Of a DNA stretch of 9,656 nt, positions 1 to 6,154 are shown one piece after another (position 1 is the stretch's first letter; each line of letters begins with the position of its first letter). The translations under genes and the position numbers were made by a program. The stretch covers positions 1-9,656 of the forward strand of contig JAGDBT010000147.1 in NCBI GenBank assembly GCA_017958895.1, given 5' to 3'. The notes below the pieces were generated by a model. The model did not search any database. It saw nothing but the letters and a program-made list of their open reading frames with translations, and had not been told where the DNA came from. The DNA is from Alphaproteobacteria bacterium. Its GTDB lineage: Bacteria; Pseudomonadota; Alphaproteobacteria; RF32; CAG-239.

Positions 1-1980
1 GTCAACATTACCGATTAAATTGCCGTCAAAATCAAAAACATCACCGTCAGGAAAACTTACTCCCACCAAGCGACCTTCATCATCAAAGACATATTGTTCG
101 CCATCGCTTTCTTCTTTGCCGATAACATTACCGCGATTATCAACCACATTACCTTTTTCATCAACTTTGCCGATAATCTTACCGCTAAAATCACGAACTT
201 CTCCGTCAGCTTCCACGTATCCGATGACATTTCCATCATCATCTCTGACTAATTTTTCTTCTTCGGATAGTACTTTACCGATAACATTTCCATTGTCATC
301 AACCATATTACCTTTTTCATCGACTTTACCTATAATCTTACCGCTAAAATCACGGACTTTTCCGTCAGCCCCCGCATATCCGATAACATTACCGTTGGCA
401 TCTCTGACTATTTTTTCATCTTCGGACATTATTTCTCCGATAACATTCCCGTCGCCATCGACCACCTTGCCGTTTTCATCTACTCTGCCGATAACATTAC
501 CGTTAAAATCACGTACTTTTCCGTCAGCTCCCGCATATCCGATAACATTGCCGTTGGCATCTCCGACTATTTTTTCATCATCCGCTAACACCTTACCTAT
601 AAGGTTACCGCTGTCATCAACTACATTACCGTTTCCATCGACCTTACCTATAACATTACCGTTAAAATCACGTACTTTTCCGTCAGCTCCCGCATATCCG
701 ATAACATTGCCGTTGGCATCTCTGACTGCTTTTTCATCATCCGCTAACACCTTACCTATAAGGTTACCGCTGTCATCAACTACATTACCGTTTCCATCGA
801 CCTTACCGATAACATTGCCGTTTAAATCACGTACTTTTCCGTCCGTTCCCGCATATCCGATAATATTGCCGTTGGCATCTCTGACTATTTTTTCTTTTTT
901 GGAAACCTTTTTACCGATAACATTACCGTTTGCATCAAGCGCATTACCTTTTTCATCGAGTCTTCCTATAACTTTTCCGTTCACATCATGCACCGTGCCA
1001 TCCGCATCGGCATAACCCGAAATATTGCCGTTCTTATCGCGAATTATATGTTTTTTCGGACTCGTATGACCGATAACTTCCGGAATCAATTCTTCGTCGC
1101 TGTTGCCGATAATTTTGCCGTCTGCATCGACATAGCCCACAACTTCTCCTTCGTTATTGTGAACCAAACCCTCTTTATCTATATAGCCCATAACATTACC
1201 GTTGGCATCCAGCGCCAAATCTCGCCACTCATCGCTTACCTGACCGACAACATTTCCGTCTCTGTCAACCACATTACCGTCTTTATCAACGACTCCCACA
1301 ATTTGACCGCTAAAATCACGAACATTACCGTTTTCATCTATATAGCCTATAACATTACCGTCTTTATCAACTGCCATTCTGGCCGTTGAACCTCTTTTGC
1401 CTATATGCTGAGAAGAAACAATTGTACCGTCTTTTTGCACTCTGCCGACCACCGTGCCGTTTTCATCAACCACATCGCCGTTAGGCAAAATAACACCTAT
1501 TTGATTGCCATTTTCATCAAAAGCCACTTCTCCGGACTGCGCAACATGCCCGATTACACTGCCGTTAATATCAACGACATTTCCATCTTTATCAACCTTG
1601 CCGATTAAATTACCGTCTAAATCAATTGCCGAGCCGTCAGCCAAAACTCTGCCGACTATATTGCCTTCGTCATCATAAACATATCCGTAATCAACGGCCT
1701 TACCGACAACTTTTCCTTCCGTATCGACTATTGTCCCGTCAGAGAGCATTGTTCCGATAACATTACCGTTATTATCATGAGCTATTCCCGATTCGTCAAC
1801 ATAACCCACAACTTGTCCGTTATCATCTAAAATCAATTTTCCGGTTGAAGCCACACCTATAATATCGCCGTCATTATCGACAACCATACCGTCGGCATTT
1901 ACTCTCCCGATTTCTTTGCCGTTGGCATCTCTGACTATGCCGTTTTCATCAATAACACCGATAACACTTCCGTCCGGAGC
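1..1980 (-). repeat. About 39 coding repeats of a 51-57 bp (17-19 residue) unit
   Basis: Translated on the minus strand, residues 226-885 are an almost unbroken run of a motif with consensus D-x-x-G-N-V-I-G-x-V-D-x-x-G-x-V-V. I count about 39 GNVIG-like cores in 660 residues, a mean period close to 17. Copies nearest the N-terminus (about 1000-1980) are diverged (for example GKEIG, GTVVG, QHIG) and those at 85-1038 are nearly uniform. The tract continues past the left edge. Residues are Gly, Asp, Asn and Val rich with no cysteine or proline clusters, suggesting a regular beta structure in the periplasm. Confidence 0.93.
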
Positions 1981-2655
1981 AACCGCATAACGTTCTTTAC
2001 CGGATGGTTGCGACATGCCGCCAGTAGAAGAAATTGTTCCGGTTTCGGCATCACAAAAATTGCAGCTTTCCTTGGTAATGGCATTCCCGAAAAACGGCAC
2101 TTCATCATGCTTTGCACTTTTATCGGAAACATTCGTTTCATGCCAAATAATCTTAAAGTTATTCTGCACATTTGCCGCCACGCTCGGAGCCCACTTCATG
2201 GTAATCGTGCAAGTAACCTTGCCACGTAATTCTCGGCCGTTACAATTATTTTCAAAAGAAAAACCTTCCGGAGCCGCATCTTCCAAATCAACCGAAATAA
2301 TTTTAATTTCCCGGCGACCGTTCGTCCCTATCGTCAACACATTGGTCGCTTCGTTACCTATAACGACCTGTCCCATATTTACCGGATTCGGTATCATCGT
2401 AATCGGGCGAACATTTTCGTCGGAATCATCAAACTCTATTTCTGCTTCGTTGCTGTTTTCTTCTGAAAACCCCAAATCACTTTCGGCAGTAATAGTCTTT
2501 TCAATTTCATAATGCTGCTCTTTTTCTTCTTCGGTAGAACCCAAAAGCATCAAGCCGAATAAGAACACGAATAACGTAACGATTCCTATTACCAGAATCA
2601 CTCTGTTAGTTTTGCGAACATATCTTTCCGAATGTGTTAACGGTTCATTAGCCAT
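1..2655 (-). CDS. virB10: VirB10/TrbI-position T4SS protein with Ig-like domain and long repeat tract (3' end outside window)
   Basis: The frame is open from ATG 2655 to the left edge, giving 885 codons with no stop. Visible order: short basic cytoplasmic N-terminus (1-18), one membrane segment (about 19-39), acidic linker (41-83), Ig-like HYDIN/ASH-type domain (about 84-175, with Cys138 and Cys149 in an NNC...VTCTITM pattern), a linker with a CxxC (Cys198, Cys201), then about 39 repeats of a 17-residue unit built on DxxGNVIGxVD (226-885). The TrbI/VirB10 C-terminal domain expected of the family is not in the window, so the call rests on topology and on the position directly after virB9. VirB10 spans from inner membrane to the outer-membrane cap and gates the channel. 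The ATG lies 3 nt after the virB9 stop; a GAGGG lies 11 nt upstream, inside virB9. DotG/IcmE and CagY are VirB10-like proteins that also carry repeats; DotG is the main alternative name. Confidence 0.72.
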   Translation of the reverse strand, partial: MANEPLTHSERYVRKTNRVILVIGIVTLFVFLFGLMLLGSTEEEKEQHYEIEKTITAESDLGFSEENSNEAEIEFDDSDENVRPITMIPNPVNMGQVVIGNEATNVLTIGTNGRREIKIISVDLEDAAPEGFSFENNCNGRELRGKVTCTITMKWAPSVAANVQNNFKIIWHETNVSDKSAKHDEVPFFGNAITKESCNFCDAETGTISSTGGMSQPSGKERYAVAPDGSVIGVIDENGIVRDANGKEIGRVNADGMVVDNDGDIIGVASTGKLILDDNGQVVGYVDESGIAHDNNGNVIGTMLSDGTIVDTEGKVVGKAVDYGYVYDDEGNIVGRVLADGSAIDLDGNLIGKVDKDGNVVDINGSVIGHVAQSGEVAFDENGNQIGVILPNGDVVDENGTVVGRVQKDGTIVSSQHIGKRGSTARMAVDKDGNVIGYIDENGNVRDFSGQIVGVVDKDGNVVDRDGNVVGQVSDEWRDLALDANGNVMGYIDKEGLVHNNEGEVVGYVDADGKIIGNSDEELIPEVIGHTSPKKHIIRDKNGNISGYADADGTVHDVNGKVIGRLDEKGNALDANGNVIGKKVSKKEKIVRDANGNIIGYAGTDGKVRDLNGNVIGKVDGNGNVVDDSGNLIGKVLADDEKAVRDANGNVIGYAGADGKVRDFNGNVIGKVDGNGNVVDDSGNLIGKVLADDEKIVGDANGNVIGYAGADGKVRDFNGNVIGRVDENGKVVDGDGNVIGEIMSEDEKIVRDANGNVIGYAGADGKVRDFSGKIIGKVDEKGNMVDDNGNVIGKVLSEEEKLVRDDDGNVIGYVEADGEVRDFSGKIIGKVDEKGNVVDNRGNVIGKEESDGEQYVFDDEGRLVGVSFPDGDVFDFDGNLIGNVD
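85..1038 (-). repeat. Six tandem copies of a 159-bp higher-order repeat (53 residues each)
   Basis: Each block is three short units of 17, 17 and 19 residues. Blocks read 1038-880, 879-721, 720-562, 561-403, 402-244 and 243-85; a partial seventh follows at 84-1. The 159-bp offset is visible directly: the DNA core gataacattgccgttggca recurs at 541 and 700, with close variants at 382 and 859. The copies at 403-879 are the most alike, and the outer ones are more diverged, which fits recent expansion by unequal exchange in the centre of the array. Length 159 is a multiple of three, so gain or loss of a block keeps the frame. Confidence 0.93.
2131..2406 (-). other. Ig-like (HYDIN/ASH, choice-of-anchor-like) domain inside the VirB10-position protein
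   Basis: Residues about 84-175 run from PNPVNMGQVVIG through a beta-rich stretch to NNCNG, then VTCTITMKWAP and NNFKIIW. The pattern 'G-x-V-x-x-G ... N-x-C ... C-x-I-x-x-x-x-x-P' is typical of bacterial HYDIN/ASH or choice-of-anchor beta-sandwich domains, in which the two cysteines are often conserved. It sits just outside the inner membrane and before the repeats. Assignment is by pattern recognition only. Confidence 0.55.
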
Positions 2656-2658
2656 ATT

Positions 2659-4272
2659 TTATTGTACCCTCACAACACTACAAAATACACCGTTACGTCC
2701 CAACTGACTGCAAACCGCATCGCCACTGTCCAAATTCTTAACCGGACCTACTCTCAGATGGAACAACTCTTTGCCCTGACCGTCAGCCGGCGTATCTACC
2801 GAATAGAACGGCTCATAACTGCTCAACAGCGAAGAATATTTGGCCGATAATTCTCTCCACAAAGATTCCAGATTATTAACATTACTGTCAGTACCGAGTT
2901 CAATTGACAAACTCTCATTCTCCTGACCGCTGAATCCGCTTCCGTATCTGTAATCCGGATACGGATTTTGCATACTGCTGCCGTTTGAGCGATCTATACA
3001 ATGCATCTTGCTGCAATCTATTGCCGACACACCGTCAACTGCACCATTCGGCAAATATACTCCGCCGTTTGTGCCAAAAGCATAACCCTCAGCGCCGTTT
3101 GCCGAAGCGCCACCGTTTGCAGAAGCATTACCTGCTCCGCCGGCTGCTCCCGAACCTACAGCGGCCGCCGCACCTAAAGCATTTGCACCGTTAGGAATTT
3201 TTGCACCGACATCCCAACCATTATTATTTTCGGCATAGTCCACATACTGCAAGCCGTCTTCATCCGAACGACGCATCTTCAAACAAACCATTCTCTTTCC
3301 GCTGCGCAGAACCATATCTCCCACACCTTCAACAATGATGAGGCGGTTGTTCGGCCCTTTGGTTCTGAAACCTACCGGAGTTTCCGTACGTTCAACAATC
3401 ATGGTAACAATCGGACGCTGAAGCATATTTAAGGCTTTTTCACCTAAATCTATATAAGTAAAAATATCGTCATGCCATACTCTTTCCGGCGCAATAATCA
3501 CATCATCCGGATTTGGTACATAAATTTCAACATCAAATCTGAACTTTGTCGGGTCCATCGGAATACTTTTCAGCCAATCTTCTTTCAAAAAACGTTTTGT
3601 AAACGTAGAATCTACCGATTTTCCGCCGTTGCCGTAAAAATTGTTCGCATTTATATGGCCCGAACCACTCCCAATACCTACTTTCCCTGAGCTGCTACTG
3701 GGACTACCTCCCGATGCGCCGTTGCCGACAACATCAATATCTATGATTGAATTGGTTAAGCGTTCGGTATTAACACCCTCGCTCTTTACATAAAAAACAT
3801 ATTTATTTCCCGAACGACCGAAAACAATAACGTTTGTATCAACACCGACTGCCGCTCCAGATCTCGGATAAAGCAAAATCGTGTTAGGACCGGTAATGTT
3901 GCCGTCGAAAGAACCTTCATCACCGAAATAAATGTTTTCTACCAATTCCCACTCCGGAAAATTTACCAATGTAACCATTGCTTCACGCAAACGAATTGGC
4001 AACACCAAATCAGGTGTCCAATAATATTTGGAATATGCCGGCTTGCTTTGTCCTTCGCCCAAATTCTGCAAAGGATCTTGCCAAGCGCTTTGAATCATTC
4101 CCAAAGAATTGAAACCGGCATAGTTCAAATTCATCGGCTGATATTTACCTTGCGATTGATCGGCATACTGGTCCATACTGCCTTCGTCAAGCAATTCCGC
4201 ACAATGAGCCTTTCCGACCACCAGAACGCCCGTTAATAACAACATCAGATATTTCAAACCAATTCTCATCAT
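2659..4272 (-). CDS. virB9: VirB9/TrbG-family T4SS outer-membrane core protein with C-terminal SPOR domain
   Basis: The protein has 537 residues from the chosen start, about twice the usual VirB9 length. Order: signal peptide (1-24, cleavage near AHC-AE); VirB9 N-terminal domain (about 86-168: PIRLREAMVTLVNFPEWE, then VDTNVIVF and KYVFYVKSEG); Ser/Gly linker (182-217); VirB9 C-terminal beta domain (about 242-333: RVWHDDIFTYIDL, IVEGVGDMVLRSGKRMVCL); Ala/Gly/Asn-rich linker (360-405); SPOR domain (about 455-536: LFHLRVGPV, then AVCSQLGRNGVFCSVVR). VirB9 forms the periplasmic ring of the core complex with VirB7 and VirB10. The frame is open up to 4311, but that start overlaps virB8 and gives a charged leader; ATG 4272 has GAGG 5 nt upstream and begins a proper signal peptide (the adjacent ATG 4269 is equally possible). 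By position it would correspond to DotH in a Dot/Icm system, but the sequence pattern is VirB9-like. Confidence 0.85.
   Translation of the reverse strand: MMRIGLKYLMLLLTGVLVVGKAHCAELLDEGSMDQYADQSQGKYQPMNLNYAGFNSLGMIQSAWQDPLQNLGEGQSKPAYSKYYWTPDLVLPIRLREAMVTLVNFPEWELVENIYFGDEGSFDGNITGPNTILLYPRSGAAVGVDTNVIVFGRSGNKYVFYVKSEGVNTERLTNSIIDIDVVGNGASGGSPSSSSGKVGIGSGSGHINANNFYGNGGKSVDSTFTKRFLKEDWLKSIPMDPTKFRFDVEIYVPNPDDVIIAPERVWHDDIFTYIDLGEKALNMLQRPIVTMIVERTETPVGFRTKGPNNRLIIVEGVGDMVLRSGKRMVCLKMRRSDEDGLQYVDYAENNNGWDVGAKIPNGANALGAAAAVGSGAAGGAGNASANGGASANGAEGYAFGTNGGVYLPNGAVDGVSAIDCSKMHCIDRSNGSSMQNPYPDYRYGSGFSGQENESLSIELGTDSNVNNLESLWRELSAKYSSLLSSYEPFYSVDTPADGQGKELFHLRVGPVKNLDSGDAVCSQLGRNGVFCSVVRVQ
2665..2910 (-). 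other. SPOR domain (septal peptidoglycan binding) at the VirB9 C-terminus
   Basis: The last about 80 residues contain LWRELSAKYSSLL, then a G-rich turn (DGQGKELFHLRVGPV), a second helix with AVCSQL and a final strand GVFCSVVRV. This is the SPOR order beta-alpha-beta-beta-alpha-beta, with the family's 'LR-x-GP ... A-x-x-x-C-x-x-L-x-x-x-G-x-x-C-x-V' features, a form common in alphaproteobacteria. SPOR domains bind glycan strands lacking stem peptides. Confidence 0.82.
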
Positions 4273-4281
4273 TTTATCCTC
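4273..4281 (-). promoter_or_regulatory. Ribosome binding site that fixes the virB9 start
   Basis: On the minus strand GAGG (4281-4278) is followed by ATAAA and ATG 4272, then a second ATG at 4269. It begins 5 nt after the virB8 stop codon (TAA 4288-4286). It argues against the upstream in-frame ATG at 4311, which lies inside virB8. Confidence 0.7.
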
Positions 4282-4285
4282 AATC

Positions 4286-5038
4286 TTATTCTTTAATTTG
4301 CTTAGTGCCATATGATATAACCTTAAATCCTACCGGATTTTTCAACCGTTCTCTATATTGTACTTTGCGCGGCACATATTGTATTTTCATGCTGGCGCGA
4401 TAACGAATGGTTCTCGGTGTATATGACGAAGGTAAATAATAATCAACGCTATATTCGACTTGCCAAACGGCATCTTCTATTTCGTTGACGGTTATAATTT
4501 TAACATTGCTGGTTAAACCGTCTTTTCTCATGCGTTGCATCAGTTTTTTGCCGGTATTTTCCAGAAAATCTTTATAAACAATAGGTGAAGACATTTCTTG
4601 CAAATCACCGCCGTTATTCCAACGTGCTTCCATCTCTTCAACATCCGGCAACAAAGTAGTGCGCAACAACACATATTGTCTGACAAAGGTTTCGGTTATA
4701 GATTTTTGAGCTTCCATATTCCGACTGTAAGGAACAATTCTGTATACTTGTTCCTCTTTGTTGGAAAGAGTCAACAAATACGGCTCAACCCTATATAAAG
4801 GCAAAATATTTGCCACCGTCATCAATAATATCAGATTGCAACAAATGCTTATGGCCGTTACCACCGCAAAAGCACGCGCCGTCCACAAATAACGTTTTTC
4901 ACTGGAATTTACGATAATATTATCAGCACTGCTGCGAACAGCCTGGCTCGTCGCGGTTCGACGAGGAGCCTGACGGACCTGTTGTCCTTGCCCGATTAAA
5001 CGTTGTTGCGTATTGTTTCTGCCCAGCTGATCTGCCAT
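4286..5038 (-). CDS. virB8: VirB8-family inner-membrane T4SS protein, copy 2
   Basis: The protein has 250 residues, close to the usual VirB8 size. A polar, Gln/Arg-rich cytoplasmic tail (1-55) precedes one membrane segment (about 56-78), followed by a periplasmic NTF2-like domain. Family features: LPLYRVEPYLLTL just after the membrane, FVRQYVLLR (118-126), MSSPIVYKDF, and the C-terminal signature RLKNPVGFKVISY (231-243). VirB8 nucleates assembly of the channel and contacts VirB9 and VirB10. The start ATG has GGAG 6 nt upstream; the gene begins 17 nt after the lipoprotein stop and ends 13 nt before virB9. A paralogue lies at 5383-6135. DotI/IcmL has a similar fold, but the NP-x-GF-x-V-x-x-Y ending favours VirB8. 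Confidence 0.87.
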   Translation of the reverse strand: MADQLGRNNTQQRLIGQGQQVRQAPRRTATSQAVRSSADNIIVNSSEKRYLWTARAFAVVTAISICCNLILLMTVANILPLYRVEPYLLTLSNKEEQVYRIVPYSRNMEAQKSITETFVRQYVLLRTTLLPDVEEMEARWNNGGDLQEMSSPIVYKDFLENTGKKLMQRMRKDGLTSNVKIITVNEIEDAVWQVEYSVDYYLPSSYTPRTIRYRASMKIQYVPRKVQYRERLKNPVGFKVISYGTKQIKE

Positions 5039-5055
5039 TTTTCACTCCATATGCT

Positions 5056-5244
5056 TCAGATTGTTTCCCAAAACCAATCCGGAACATCTTTGATAATCTC
5101 AATTTGCATACAAGCGCACGGAGACAATTTTAATTCGTTCACATCTTTACCGATACCAACAGCTTCCGGCTCATAATACGAACCGAACAAACTGCAAGCC
5201 GATAAAACCAAAAACATTGCAAAAATCAAAATTTTTTTACTCAT
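5056..5244 (-). CDS. Small lipoprotein in the virB7 position
   Basis: A 62-residue protein with signal sequence MSKKILIFAMFLVLSAC: the lipobox is LSA-C with Cys17 as the lipidated residue. The residue at +2 is Ser, not Asp, so outer-membrane sorting by Lol is expected. The mature part has only 46 residues and contains a Cys-Pro-type motif SPCAC (Cys43, Cys45) and a Trp-rich end DWFWETI. The start is taken at ATG 5244, with GGGA 7 nt upstream, rather than the in-frame ATG 5283, which would put 13 charged residues before the signal sequence. Size, lipidation and the place immediately before virB8-virB9-virB10 match VirB7, the small lipoprotein that stabilises VirB9. VirB7 diverges too fast to call from sequence, so the role is inferred and no symbol is given. 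Confidence 0.78.
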   Translation of the reverse strand: MSKKILIFAMFLVLSACSLFGSYYEPEAVGIGKDVNELKLSPCACMQIEIIKDVPDWFWETI

Positions 5245-5333
5245 CTTTTTTCCCTTTTTTCTGCTGAGTATAGAATCCGCCATACCCCAGAATATGCCTG
5301 ATTTACGGCCTTTTTAAAGTCGTAAAAAGACAC
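5241..5333 (-). CDS. Doubtful 30-residue ORF overlapping the lipoprotein start
   Basis: A GTG at 5333 opens a frame of 30 codons whose TGA overlaps the lipoprotein ATG (ATGA overlap), the arrangement of translationally coupled genes. The peptide (begins MSFYDFKKAVNQAYSG, ends Lys/Arg-rich) is plausibly amphipathic. Against it: the AAAGGA sequence abuts the GTG, too close for a normal ribosome binding site, and the proposed promoter would start transcription only a few bases upstream. No family recognised. Confidence 0.2.
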   Translation of the reverse strand: MSFYDFKKAVNQAYSGVWRILYSAEKREKR

Positions 5334-5343
5334 TCCTTTGCGT

Positions 5344-5349
5344 ATTATA
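5344..5349 (-). promoter_or_regulatory. Candidate -10 box (TATAAT) of an internal promoter
   Basis: A perfect TATAAT reads on the minus strand in the intergenic stretch between the first virB8 and the small lipoprotein gene, about 100 bp before the lipoprotein ATG. No good -35 hexamer lies at 16-18 bp (CTATTT at 17 bp), but the upstream DNA is AT-rich and phased, like an UP element. It would drive lipoprotein-virB8-virB9-virB10 separately from the upstream genes. Confidence 0.45.
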
Positions 5350-5350
5350 C

Positions 5351-5380
5351 TAAATTAAAAAGATTAAAATAGATTAAACA
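5351..5380 (-). repeat. Three 10-bp AT-rich units in tandem upstream of the -10 box
   Basis: The plus strand reads taaattaaaa, agattaaaat, agattaaaca: three consecutive 10-bp units sharing the core attaaa. The 10-bp period is close to one helical turn, so the A-tracts face the same side of the DNA. They lie just upstream of TATAAT. Confidence 0.6.
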
Positions 5381-5382
5381 AA

Positions 5383-6135
5383 TTATTCTCTTATTTCACT
5401 TTGGTTATACTTCATAACCGTAAATCCCAAAGGATTAATCAATCTCGGCCTTTGCAGGCTTCTTTCCGGTATAAATTTCGGAGTTATTGAAACTTTGTAG
5501 CGTTTAGTCTTCAAAGTCAATGCCCCGCTGTTACCGCGGTTTTTAGAAAGGTTAAACACCGTAAACACAACATTCCATGCCGGACTGCTCTCGGTTTCTT
5601 TTCCCAGTTCGTCTATTCTGACTTCGCTGGAATAATCATCATCAAACATCTGATCCACAGAATCGGCATTTTTGCCCACAAATTCGGCATAAACATCAGG
5701 CGCGGACATATATTCTATAATTCCTCCCGGACCCCAACGAGTACGCATTTCCTGCATATCATTAACCACCGTGTTACGTAAAATCACATACTGTTTTATA
5801 TACATTTCCGTAACTTTTTTTATAGAAGACATTTTCGGGTCAATCGGCTCATATCTGACCATTGTTTCCGTATCATTCTGTTTTATAATCAACAACGGTT
5901 CAACCGATATCTCCGGTGCCAAACGGAATATAACCAACGAAGCGCACAGAAAAAAAGACAACGAGATAATCGCACACAATATCACCAATCGCGAAAGCCA
6001 CATAAAGTAAATGCTTTTTGAAGTACGTTCTTCCACGCCCTCATCGGTAACGAACTCCATTTTTTGATATTCGCCCTTATGAGAATTGTTTCCTGATAAC
6101 AAACGGGTTTTTGACCCTTGGGTTAACTCTGCCAC
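5383..6135 (-). CDS. virB8: VirB8-family inner-membrane T4SS protein, copy 1
   Basis: The protein has 250 residues: polar cytoplasmic tail (1-45), one membrane segment (about 46-72), and a periplasmic VirB8 domain. Features shared with the paralogue at 4286-5038 are SVEPLLII after the membrane, YIKQYVILRNT (112-122), MSAPDVYAEF, and the canonical ending RLINPLGFTVMKY (231-243). Overall the two copies are diverged, not a recent duplication. Translation starts at GTG 6135 with GGAGAG 7 nt upstream; it begins 19 nt after the large upstream gene. Duplicated virB8 is known in Rickettsiales T4SS. Since both copies keep the full domain, they may form mixed oligomers or act at separate steps; that is inference. 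Confidence 0.85.
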   Translation of the reverse strand: MAELTQGSKTRLLSGNNSHKGEYQKMEFVTDEGVEERTSKSIYFMWLSRLVILCAIISLSFFLCASLVIFRLAPEISVEPLLIIKQNDTETMVRYEPIDPKMSSIKKVTEMYIKQYVILRNTVVNDMQEMRTRWGPGGIIEYMSAPDVYAEFVGKNADSVDQMFDDDYSSEVRIDELGKETESSPAWNVVFTVFNLSKNRGNSGALTLKTKRYKVSITPKFIPERSLQRPRLINPLGFTVMKYNQSEIRE

Positions 6136-6154
6136 TTTTTATCTCTCCGATTTG

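Noticed and set aside
20..1015. Plus-strand ORF of 331 codons rich in Ser, Pro, Leu and Thr, looking like a repeat surface protein
   Set aside because: It is the antisense of the 159-bp repeat array. Its regularity comes from the in-frame repeats of the minus-strand gene, it has no ribosome site, and the minus frame is open through the whole region with a sensible domain order.
1..1980. CRISPR array or non-coding satellite
   Set aside because: The repeat has no unique spacers, the period is a multiple of three, and one reading frame is open throughout.
988..2512. Other plus-strand ORFs over the VirB10-position gene, and a minus-strand ORF at 1935-2171 in another frame
   Set aside because: Composition is shadow-like with no recognisable domains, and all lie wholly within the better supported minus-strand frame.
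5245..5283. Upstream ATG at 5283 as start of the lipoprotein gene
   Set aside because: It would add 13 charged residues before the signal sequence; ATG 5244 has a spaced GGGA and gives a normal lipoprotein signal.
5284..5382. Rho-independent terminator after the first virB8
   Set aside because: Only a weak AU-only stem (TTTTTA...TTAAAAA) can be drawn and it lies after the candidate promoter; there is no GC-rich stem followed by a T run.
1..6135. Dot/Icm (type IVB) identity: DotI-DotI-DotH-DotG
   Set aside because: Gene order and the repeat-bearing last gene fit at first sight, but both 250-residue proteins end in the VirB8 signature NP-x-GF-x-V-x-x-Y and the 537-residue protein has both VirB9 halves. 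VirB-type is better supported; the unseen C-terminal half of the last gene could still revise its name.
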